Source: DATBFX01 sp036558305
GTDB lineage: Bacteria > Chloroflexota > Chloroflexia > Thermomicrobiales > UBA6265
Assembly (NCBI GenBank): GCA_036558305.1
Contig: DATBFX010000204.1
Location: 1-31,694, forward strand
Length of the DNA: 31,694 nucleotides
Reading direction: 5' to 3'
Each line of letters begins with the position of its first letter. Position 1 is the stretch's first letter. The notes under the pieces are model-generated. The model did not search any database and was not told the origin of the DNA. It saw only the letters and a list, made by a program, of their open reading frames with translations. A program made the translations under genes and the position numbers. Positions 16,724 to 23,269 of this stretch are shown here, in pieces.

Positions 16724-16996
16724 ATGGCAACCAACGTCGTAACCGTCGACGGTCGGGGGCGGATCGCGGTGCCTTCGACGCTGCGTGAGCAACTGGACCT
16801 CAAGCCAGGCGACGCCCTCTTCGTCCAGGTCGAAGAAAACGGCTCTGTACTCCGGCTCGCCAAGGCCATCAATCCGTTCGAGTCGTTCGCGGCCTTGGGC
16901 GAACGCGAGTATCGCGCGGGGCGAACGAAGAACCTTCGCACCTTTGCCGCCGAAGAGGGGATCGCATTGGATGACGACGACCCCCTTTCGGATTGA
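16724..16996 (+). CDS. AbrB/MazE-type antitoxin (swapped-hairpin DNA-binding domain)
   Basis: Antitoxin of 90 residues. The N-terminal half, VTVDGRGRIAVPSTLREQLD then LKPGDALFVQVEENGSVLRL, is a canonical SpoVT-AbrB/MazE swapped-hairpin DNA-binding domain. The C-terminal half (EREYRAGRTKNLRTFAAEEG ending in an acidic DDDDPLSD tail) is likely the disordered toxin-binding segment. ATG 16724 follows AAGGGGA by 6 nt. The coding sequence overlaps the downstream RelE-type toxin by 26 bp, which fits a translationally coupled toxin-antitoxin pair. Autorepression through the adjacent palindrome at 16677-16714 is plausible. Confidence 0.88.
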   Translation: MATNVVTVDGRGRIAVPSTLREQLDLKPGDALFVQVEENGSVLRLAKAINPFESFAALGEREYRAGRTKNLRTFAAEEGIALDDDDPLSD

Positions 16997-17309
16997 ACTG
17001 GTTCGAGATGCCGAAAAGGATCTGAAGCGACTGCGTCCCTGGACCGCTCAGGTGACTCGCCAATTGCTCCGGCTCGAACAAGAGCCGACGGCGGGTCACC
17101 CACGCTCCGGCATCTTGCACGGCACCCGGTCCCTGGAATTCAACCTGAAGGGGAGTGGCGCATACCGTGCGGTCTACGTGATTCTCGATGAGAATCGCGT
17201 CTGCGTCGTCCTCATCGTGGGACCGCACGAGAACATCTCCGCCAGGGCGGAGCGTCGTTATCGCGCGTGGCTGAAGCGGGTAGAGATTGAGTCGTTGCGC
17301 CAAAGATGA
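16971..17309 (+). CDS. RelE/ParE-superfamily toxin
   Basis: Toxin of 112 residues. The start FRIELVRDAEKDLKRLRPW and the block GTRSLEFNLKGSGAYRAVYV, followed by CVVLIVGPHENI, form the RelE-like fold (four-stranded sheet with the R-A-V-Y strand). A basic tail RAERRYRAWLKR follows. RelE proteins cleave ribosome-bound mRNA; the active-site residues cannot be assigned with certainty from sequence. The ATG at 16971 lies inside the antitoxin gene with GAAGAGGGG about 10 nt before it. The pairing of an AbrB-type antitoxin with a RelE-type toxin is a known but less common combination. It converges on the aldose epimerase gene 85 bp away. Confidence 0.87.
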   Translation: MTTTPFRIELVRDAEKDLKRLRPWTAQVTRQLLRLEQEPTAGHPRSGILHGTRSLEFNLKGSGAYRAVYVILDENRVCVVLIVGPHENISARAERRYRAWLKRVEIESLRQR

Positions 17310-17394
17310 TGGACATTGCCCGGCGCGACTTCGACGTGCGATCTCCTGCACCGAGGAATGGGTATACGAGACACGATCGCCTTCTGATACGGAC

Positions 17395-18432
17395 TCACGC
17401 CGTCGAGAACGCGAAGACCGTCGTCGATGCGAACGCCTCGCCGGGGCGGAGGACGGTCGAGGGAAAGGTGGGCTGGTTGGGCGAGTCGGGGAAGTGCTGG
17501 GTTTCGAGGGCGATGCCGTCGCCCTGGCGGTACATCCGGCCGGAGGTGCCGACGTCGGTGCCGGCGAAGAAGTTGCCGGTGTAGACCTGGATGCCGGGTT
17601 GGGTCGTCGAGACCTCCAGTGTGCGACCGCTGCCGGGATCGACGAGGGTGACCGCGGGGAGGAGGGACGCGTCGTCGGGGCGGGGACGGTTGAGCACGAA
17701 GTTGTGGTCGTAACCGCGGCCGATGACGAGCTGCGGGTGGCCGTCGCGGATACGGTCGCCGATCCGCCGGGGTGTCGTGAAGTCGAGCGGGGTACCGGCG
17801 ACGGGGGCGATCTCGCCGGTCGGGATCAGGGTCGCGTCGACCGGGGTGTAGTGGCCGGCGTTGACCTGCAAGACGTGATCTTCGATGGAGCCGGAGCCCT
17901 CGCCGGCGAGGTTGAAGTGGGCGTGGTTGGTGAGGTTGAGGACGGTCGGTTTGTCGGTGGTGGCGTAGTAGTCGAGGCGGAGGGCGTTGTCGGCGGTAAG
18001 GGTGTAGGTCACCGCGACCGTCAGCGTGCCTGGATAACCTTCCTCGCCGTCGGGGCTGATGCGGCTGAGTCTAACGCCGCGTCCACCGGTGCCCGGGATC
18101 TCCTCGGCGTCCCAGATGTGTTTGTCGAAACCGTTGATCCCGCCGTGCAGACTGTTCGGCGGGTTGTTGATCGCCAGGTGGTAGGTCTGACCGTCGAGGG
18201 AAAACGTGCCGCGGGCGATGCGGTTGGCGTAGCGGCCGGCGATGCAGCCGAAGTAGGGATGACCCGCCAGATAGCCGTCGAGCGTCGGCAAACCGAGGAC
18301 GACGTTGGCGAGGTTGCCGTCGCGGTCGGGGACCTCGATCGAGAGGATGATGCCGCCGTACGTGGCGATGCGGACGATCATGCCGCCGGAATTGGTGAGC
18401 TTGAAGACCTCGATGGATCGACCGTCCACCAT
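17395..18432 (-). CDS. galM: Aldose 1-epimerase (galactose mutarotase)
   Basis: Interconverts alpha and beta anomers of galactose, glucose and similar aldoses. The 345-residue protein has the standard catalytic features: the substrate-binding His in INNPPNSLHGGINGFDKHIW, the general-acid His in VLNLTNHAHFNLAGEG, and the general-base Glu in GIALETQHFPDSPNQPTFPS. The N-terminal YGGIILSIEVPDRDG and HPYFGCIAGRYANRIARG blocks also fit GalM. Length is typical. ATG 18432 has AAAGGAG about 9 nt upstream. No signal peptide is seen, so it is cytosolic. It is divergent from the double-SIS gene, with 200 bp between the starts; a shared role in sugar metabolism is possible but not shown. Confidence 0.93.
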   Translation of the reverse strand: MVDGRSIEVFKLTNSGGMIVRIATYGGIILSIEVPDRDGNLANVVLGLPTLDGYLAGHPYFGCIAGRYANRIARGTFSLDGQTYHLAINNPPNSLHGGINGFDKHIWDAEEIPGTGGRGVRLSRISPDGEEGYPGTLTVAVTYTLTADNALRLDYYATTDKPTVLNLTNHAHFNLAGEGSGSIEDHVLQVNAGHYTPVDATLIPTGEIAPVAGTPLDFTTPRRIGDRIRDGHPQLVIGRGYDHNFVLNRPRPDDASLLPAVTLVDPGSGRTLEVSTTQPGIQVYTGNFFAGTDVGTSGRMYRQGDGIALETQHFPDSPNQPTFPSTVLRPGEAFASTTVFAFSTA

Positions 18433-18632
18433 GCCGCTCGGCTCCTTTGTCTCGCGCGGACCAGGGTTCGTTCGTGCGATCGTTGCCGTTTAGGTTATCG
18501 CAATCTTCCCGCCAAAGTGGCCCGCCCCATTCTCGGCAAACTGGTCCTCGCCGTTTGATCCGCGTTGGCGGTACCCTCTCCACCAACCGGGAATGCCGCG
18601 TCCCCGGTCTGCCGCACCGACGAGGAGCCGAG

Positions 18633-19676
18633 ATGACCGCACCCACCACCGATTCCGCGATGTACCAAACCATGCACCGCCAGCCGGACGATCTGCGCCG
18701 CGTCCTCGACACCGGCTGGGAACCGGCGCGGGAAGCGGCCGGTCTCATCCAGAACGCGAAGCGCGTCTTCGTGACCGGGATCGGCACGAGTTACCACGCC
18801 TCGCTCGTCGGGTCCTGGCTGCTGCGCGCGGCCGGGGTCGACGCGCGCGCCGTCTCCTCGTTCGACCTCGCGGTCTACCCCGACAGTTTCGGCGTCACGG
18901 TGGACGACGCCGTGATCGTGATGGCGCACACCGGGGTGAAATCCTACTCCGCACTGGCCATGCAACGGGCCAGCGAGGCCGGGGCAACCGTCCTCTCGGT
19001 CGGCAGCCTGACGGCGGAACACCCCGGTTCGCGCTTGGTCCTGCGGACGGTCGAACGCGAAAAGTCGGCCGCCTACACCTCGTCCCACCTGACCGCGATG
19101 ACCGTCCTGGCGCAGGTGGCGACGGAACTCGGCGCCGGCTTCCGCGATGCCTTGGGACGGTTACCGGATCAGGTGGCGGCGGTCCTCGCTCGCCAGGACG
19201 AGGTGCTGCCGATCGCCAAAGAAGCGGTCAATCGCCGGGTCTACGCCGCCGGCGCCGGCCCGAACGAGGCGACGGCCACCGAGTTGGTGATCAAGGCGCG
19301 CGAGGCCGCCTACGGGCACGTCGACGGTCTGCCGGTCGAACAGTTCTTGCACGGACCGATGGTCGCCGTCAACGCCGGCGACCTCGCCGTCCTCGTCCAC
19401 GTCCCCGGTGCCGCCGCCGAACGGGTCGCCCAGGTCGCGGCCGTCCTCAACGCGATCGGCGCCCGCCTCTGGATCGTCGGTCAACCGGTCGCGGCGACAC
19501 CGCGGGCGACCGTCTTTGCCCTCCCCACCGTACCGGAGATGATCTCCCCGCTCCTGGCGGTCGTGCCGATGCAGGTCCTCGCCTACCAGATGGCCGTCGA
19601 GAAGGGGCTGAACCCCGACACCTTCCGGCGCGATAATCCCGTCTACAAAGACGCGTTTGGTCTGCTGAAACTCTGA
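18633..19676 (+). CDS. Double-SIS-domain sugar isomerase/deaminase-like protein (GlmS C-terminal type)
   Basis: Cytosolic protein of 347 residues related to the isomerase half of glucosamine-6-phosphate synthase, AgaS and FrlB. The N-terminal YQTMHRQPDDLRRVL helix is like that of GlmS. The first SIS domain contains RVFVTGIGTSYHASLVGSWL and IVMAHTGVKSYSAL; the second contains RVYAAGAGPNEATATELVIK and the catalytic-loop-like VDGLPVEQFLHGPMVAV. It ends in VEKGLNPDTFRRDNPVYKDA. The glutaminase domain is absent, so it cannot be a complete GlmS; ammonia-independent isomerisation or deglycation of an amino-sugar phosphate is likely. It is not MurQ, which is a single-SIS etherase. ATG 18633 follows GAGGAG by 5 nt. 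A word-type inverted repeat follows directly after its stop. Confidence 0.85.
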   Translation: MTAPTTDSAMYQTMHRQPDDLRRVLDTGWEPAREAAGLIQNAKRVFVTGIGTSYHASLVGSWLLRAAGVDARAVSSFDLAVYPDSFGVTVDDAVIVMAHTGVKSYSALAMQRASEAGATVLSVGSLTAEHPGSRLVLRTVEREKSAAYTSSHLTAMTVLAQVATELGAGFRDALGRLPDQVAAVLARQDEVLPIAKEAVNRRVYAAGAGPNEATATELVIKAREAAYGHVDGLPVEQFLHGPMVAVNAGDLAVLVHVPGAAAERVAQVAAVLNAIGARLWIVGQPVAATPRATVFALPTVPEMISPLLAVVPMQVLAYQMAVEKGLNPDTFRRDNPVYKDAFGLLKL

Positions 19677-19751
19677 GGCGATAGGCGTCAGGCGCTAGGC
19701 GTTAGGAGAACGAACGGTCTCGTACCCCTAACGCCTATCGCCTATCGCCTA
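19677..19751. repeat. Inverted repeat of GGCGNTA words between the SIS and DinB genes
   Basis: The left arm (19677-19706) is four tandem 7-bp words (GGCGATA, GGCGTCA, GGCGCTA, GGCGTTA) plus GG. The right arm (19727-19751) is the reverse complement with 22 of 25 positions matching, across a 20-nt loop. It begins at the base after the SIS-protein stop and ends just before the DinB gene's GGGAGGAA Shine-Dalgarno. It could act as a terminator or attenuator, or as a mobile palindromic repeat. Confidence 0.85.
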
Positions 19752-19761
19752 CGGGAGGAAC

Positions 19762-20244
19762 ATGAACGCCCATCTCACCGCCGGTCTCGCCGTCCTCGAC
19801 GAGATCTACGACGGCCTTGCCGAGTTGATCGGCCGAACGGACGACGACGCCCTCAACTGGACGCCGCCGGTGCCGGACGCCAACTCGATCGCTGCGCTCG
19901 TCCGCCACATCGCCGGTTCGACCGACGCCTGGTTCCGCCGTGCCCTCGACGAGACGTCCCAGCGCGACCGCGACGCCGAATTCCGCTACCACGGCACCGG
20001 GCAAGAACTGACCGACCTCATCGCCGCATCCCGCGCCACGCTGCGCGACCTGGCCGAACGCCTCGACGCCGTCGACCCCGCCGCCGTCCGCCGCTACACG
20101 CGCCTCGGCGACGACCACGAGTCGGCCCTGACCGTCGCCTGGTGCGTCGAGCACGCCCTCGTCCACGCGGCCGAACACTGGGGCCAGATCCAGCTCAACC
20201 GGCAACTCGCTGACGCACGGGAGGCGCTAGGCGATAGGCGTTAG
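19762..20244 (+). CDS. DinB-family four-helix-bundle protein
   Basis: Protein of 160 residues of the DinB/YfiT-like superfamily, small metal-binding four-helix bundles often acting as thiol-dependent transferases. Likely metal ligands are His in ALVRHIAGSTDAWF and two His in CVEHALVHAAEHWGQIQL (the HxxxH-like C-terminal pattern). The length is normal. ATG 19762 has GGGAGGAA immediately upstream, placed directly after the 19.7-kb inverted repeat. The last residues, EALGDRR, and the TAG stop are encoded by the left arm of the next inverted repeat, suggesting that the repeat inserted at the gene's 3' end and replaced the original stop. It converges on the patatin-like gene. Confidence 0.88.
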   Translation: MNAHLTAGLAVLDEIYDGLAELIGRTDDDALNWTPPVPDANSIAALVRHIAGSTDAWFRRALDETSQRDRDAEFRYHGTGQELTDLIAASRATLRDLAERLDAVDPAAVRRYTRLGDDHESALTVAWCVEHALVHAAEHWGQIQLNRQLADAREALGDRR

Positions 20245-20332
20245 GCGTTAGGAGAAACGAGGTGCGGGCGATGAGGCACGGCGCGAATGGGAACGGCGAT
20301 CGTCGTATCCCTAACGCCTAACGCCTATCGCC
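20223..20332. repeat. Perfect inverted repeat of GGCGNTA words spanning two convergent stop codons
   Basis: The left arm contains GGCGCTA, GGCGATA, GGCGTTA, GGCGTTA and GG (20223-20252). Its last 23 bases (20230-20252) are perfectly complementary to 20310-20332. The spacer is 57 nt. The DinB-family stop (20242-20244) and the patatin-like stop (20325-20327) both fall in the arms. The same word family as at 19.7 kb is used. Bidirectional termination of the convergent pair is plausible. Confidence 0.88.
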
Positions 20333-21599
20333 TCCCGATCAGGTGCCGCTTCCCGCTGTCCGCCAGCCCCGCTCTCACCCGTTCCGCGGTCATCCAGTCC
20401 TCGTACGGGATCGCCAGCGGCGCGTCGATCCGCACGAGGTCGGGGGAATGGCTGCGGATCGCCGCTTCCGCCAACAGGTACCCGTGGTTCTCCAGCACGT
20501 TCATCTCGTCGGGCGAGAACGCGTCGAGGTCGGTGCGCACCTCGGAGATCACGTCGTCGACGAGTTCCTCCTCGTACCCGCGCGATTTCGCCGGGTAGTG
20601 ACTGGTGACGCCGCCGATCCCCCAGTAGGTGCCGCGCAGTTCTTCCTTGAGGAACCCGGCGATCAGCCACCGCTTCCGGAGATTGCGCGCCTGGCTCTCC
20701 GCGATCGAGGCGTAGCGCATCAGGCGCCAGAAGACGCCGTGGTCCTGTTCGCCCTCGAACACGGCCCCGCCGTCCGAGACGAGGACGGTCGCGTGGTCCT
20801 TCCAGACCGGCTCCAATCCCATGTTGTCGTAGACACCGCCGTCGCTCAGTCCGATGCGCGCCAGGAGGTCGGCGCGGTCCGCCTTCTGATATTTCCCCGG
20901 ATCCCGAAAATCCGTCGCCGCCAGCCCGACCGGCAGCGGATCGAACAGCGGCGGACAGCAGGAGGAAGCGGCAACGGCGAGCGCCGCCGGCCAATCGCCC
21001 GGTACCGGTCGCACGTATCCGGCCTGGTAGTCGCCGACGCGACCCTTCACGTCGCCGAACTGGTGCGAATCGAACACCCAGTTGACGCCGAACGTCATGT
21101 CGGTCGCGCAGAAGACGAACCGCGGGTTGGCCGGCAACTCGCCGAACCGCTCCGGGATCAGGTGCTGCTCGTACTCGTCGGCCAGGGCGCGCACCCCGGC
21201 GCTGCCGTCGGTCCAGTTCCACGGCAGCAACCGCTTGCCCAGCGGTCCGGTACGGATGTTGCGCCGGGCAAAGGTACGCATCGGTTCGGCCACGGTGCGG
21301 TCCCAATCGGGAATGGCCGTGCCGGACTGCGGCCAGGTGGCGGCCTGCCGCGCCAGCACCGCGGCGATGATGCTGCCGCCGGAGACGGAGGTGAAGGTGT
21401 CGATGCCCGTCAGGATTCCCAACTCGTTCAACCGGCGCAGGGCGCCCAGGTGGAAGAGCGCCGCTCGGTACCCACCACCGGAGAGGCAGAGCGCGGTGCC
21501 ACGGCGTTCCGCCTTCGGCAGCGGCAGGTACTCCCTGGCGGCGCGCTCTGCCTCCGCCATTGCGGCGTCGCTCGTCGTCGACGCGGATTCGCTCGCCAT
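20325..21599 (-). CDS. Patatin-like phospholipase family protein
   Basis: Lipid acyl hydrolase of 424 residues with the patatin Ser-Asp dyad. The oxyanion-hole loop is TALCLSGGGYRAALFHLGAL (about residues 36-55), the nucleophile elbow is FTSVSGGSIIAAVLA (Ser in SVSGG), and the catalytic Asp is in GLSDGGVYDNMGLE. The family hydrolyses acyl chains from phospholipids or neutral lipids; the elbow has Ser rather than Gly at the first GxSxG position. ATG 21599 has GGAGGTGT about 7 nt upstream, better than the in-frame ATG at 21668. No signal peptide is seen. The C-terminal GRR and stop codon are supplied by the right arm of the inverted repeat at 20.3 kb. Confidence 0.9.
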   Translation of the reverse strand: MASESASTTSDAAMAEAERAAREYLPLPKAERRGTALCLSGGGYRAALFHLGALRRLNELGILTGIDTFTSVSGGSIIAAVLARQAATWPQSGTAIPDWDRTVAEPMRTFARRNIRTGPLGKRLLPWNWTDGSAGVRALADEYEQHLIPERFGELPANPRFVFCATDMTFGVNWVFDSHQFGDVKGRVGDYQAGYVRPVPGDWPAALAVAASSCCPPLFDPLPVGLAATDFRDPGKYQKADRADLLARIGLSDGGVYDNMGLEPVWKDHATVLVSDGGAVFEGEQDHGVFWRLMRYASIAESQARNLRKRWLIAGFLKEELRGTYWGIGGVTSHYPAKSRGYEEELVDDVISEVRTDLDAFSPDEMNVLENHGYLLAEAAIRSHSPDLVRIDAPLAIPYEDWMTAERVRAGLADSGKRHLIGRR

Positions 21600-21866
21600 C
21601 GGACACCTCCGGGAACAGGACGTGGCGGTCTTCACTCCTGGCGGGCCGGCGACCGCTGCCGGTCGCACGGAGCGAGGACCCCATTCTACGCCCGGTTCGC
21701 CCGCCGTCCGTCGTTCGTTTGCAGGACGTCCGCATCGCCACTGCCAGCACCTCTTCGTCGCCGGGGTTTCCCTTGCAGCACCGATGTTCTACGATGTAGT
21801 CCGCGCCCCGCGGTCGATGTCGCGCGGCCCCGCAACGCGCGGTTGTCCATCACCAAGGATCCATCC

Positions 21867-22796
21867 GTGACGACCTCAACCCTCGCATTCCCCTTGATCG
21901 GTCCCGGCGGCGAACCGGTCGATCTCTGGCGCACCCTGAACTCCCACGGCGTCGCCAGTCTGCCGCCGATGCGGTTGGACGAAACGGCCCGAACGCTGAC
22001 GGTCACCATGCCGCTGCCGCCTCACCCACCGCGGACGGTCTCGATCGGCGCGGGAAAACCCGGTTTCGGCGCCGTCGTGGTCTCCGGTCCCCGACCGGGA
22101 AAGGCGGAGACCGCGGCGATCCTCGCCGGCGTCAAGCACCTGCTGCGGTTCGACCAGGATCTGTCCCCCTTTTACGCCCTCGCCGCCCACGATCCCGATC
22201 TGGGTTGGACAACGCGCGGCGCCGGACGGATGACCCGCTGCGCCACCGTCTTCGAGGACGTGGTCAAGACGATCTGCACCACCAACTGCACCTGGTCGGC
22301 GACGGAGCGGATGGTCGGCGCCCTCGTCGAACACCTCGGCGAACGCGCGCCCGATGCCCCCGCCACCGGTCCCTGGGGCCGCACGTTCCCGACCCCCACC
22401 GCGATGGCGACCGCGAGTGACGACTTCTACAAGAGCGTCGTCCGCTGCGGCTATCGCGGTCGCTACCTCCAGACGCTCGCGGGCACGGTCGCCGGCGGCG
22501 AATCGGATGTGGAATTGCTCGGGCGGGCGACACCGGACGAACTGCCGGACGACGACCTCGCGAAGCGACTCCTGGCCTTGCCCGGCGTCGGCCCCTACGC
22601 GGCCGCCCACATCATGATGATGCTCGGCCGTTCCTCCCGCCCGATCTTCGACTCCTGGACCCGCCCCAAATACGCCCGCCTCGTCGGCCGCGAGTCGGTC
22701 CCCGACGCCGAGATCGCCGAGCGGTTCCGCCCCTTTGGCCGGTACGCCGGGCTGGCCTTCTGGTTGTTCGTGACCCGCGACTGGATCGACGATTGA
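21867..22796 (+). CDS. AlkA/OGG-type DNA glycosylase (HhH-GPD base-excision repair)
   Basis: Base-excision DNA repair glycosylase of 309 residues. An N-terminal AlkA-like beta domain is followed by the helical core TVFEDVVKTICTTNCTWSAT. The helix-hairpin-helix is RLLALPGVGPYAAAHIMMML (about residues 233-252), and the GPD-loop catalytic Asp is in IFDSWTRPKYARL (about 261). AlkA-type enzymes remove alkylated purines; OGG/AGOG relatives remove 8-oxoguanine. No lysine is identified at the OGG position, so a monofunctional AlkA-like activity is favoured. The GTG start at 21867 has AAGGA 8 nt upstream and begins where homology starts. Its stop overlaps the following GNAT start by TTGA, so the two are translationally coupled. 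Confidence 0.87.
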   Translation: MTTSTLAFPLIGPGGEPVDLWRTLNSHGVASLPPMRLDETARTLTVTMPLPPHPPRTVSIGAGKPGFGAVVVSGPRPGKAETAAILAGVKHLLRFDQDLSPFYALAAHDPDLGWTTRGAGRMTRCATVFEDVVKTICTTNCTWSATERMVGALVEHLGERAPDAPATGPWGRTFPTPTAMATASDDFYKSVVRCGYRGRYLQTLAGTVAGGESDVELLGRATPDELPDDDLAKRLLALPGVGPYAAAHIMMMLGRSSRPIFDSWTRPKYARLVGRESVPDAEIAERFRPFGRYAGLAFWLFVTRDWIDD

Positions 22797-23269
22797 GCCA
22801 CCCCAACGACGCCCCGCGCGTCGTCCCGCTCCAACCCACGCATGCCCCCGCCTGCGAGGCCATCGCCCGCGCCCTCCCCGATTGGTTCGGCCTGGAAGAC
22901 GGCCTGCGCCAGCTCCGCGCCGACGCGGAGCGCGGGCCGGGTTGGGTGGCCGTCGTCGCCGGCGACGTCGTCGCCTTCCTCACCCTGCGCCGACACTTCG
23001 CGGAAACCTGGGAGATCACCTGGCTGGCCGTCGCCCCCGCCCGCCGCCGCCGCGGCCTCGGACGCCGCCTGATCGACACGGCGGCCGGGCAATGCCGGGC
23101 GGCCGGCGCTCGCCTGCTCCTGGTCGAAACGCTCGCCGACACCGTGCCGAGTCCGGCCTACGCCGAGACGCGCGCGTTCTACCGGAGCGTCGGTTTCGTC
23201 CCCCTCGTGGTTCTGCCGGAGGTCTGGGGACCAGAGAATCCCTGTTTACTCCTCGTGCGTGCCCTCTGA
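22793..23269 (+). CDS. GNAT-family N-acetyltransferase
   Basis: Acetyl-CoA-dependent acetyltransferase of 158 residues. Motif A is ITWLAVAPARRRRGLGRRLI, with the R-R-x-G-L-G pyrophosphate-binding loop near residues 82-89, and motif B follows at AYAETRAFYRSVGFVPLV. The acceptor is unknown. The start is a TTG overlapping the glycosylase stop (TTGA), which places the two in one transcript. Its last 91 bp are antisense to the 3' end of the NodB-fold gene. Confidence 0.85.
   Translation: MSHPNDAPRVVPLQPTHAPACEAIARALPDWFGLEDGLRQLRADAERGPGWVAVVAGDVVAFLTLRRHFAETWEITWLAVAPARRRRGLGRRLIDTAAGQCRAAGARLLLVETLADTVPSPAYAETRAFYRSVGFVPLVVLPEVWGPENPCLLLVRAL

Noticed and set aside
18633..19676. MurQ (MurNAc-6-phosphate etherase) assignment for the SIS protein
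   Set aside because: MurQ is a single-SIS etherase of about 300 residues. This protein has two SIS domains with GlmS-like motifs.
20343..21866. Long plus-strand N-terminal extension of the DNA glycosylase (about 508 codons)
   Set aside because: The extension is antisense to the patatin-like gene and unrelated to any glycosylase. Homology begins at the GTG at 21867.
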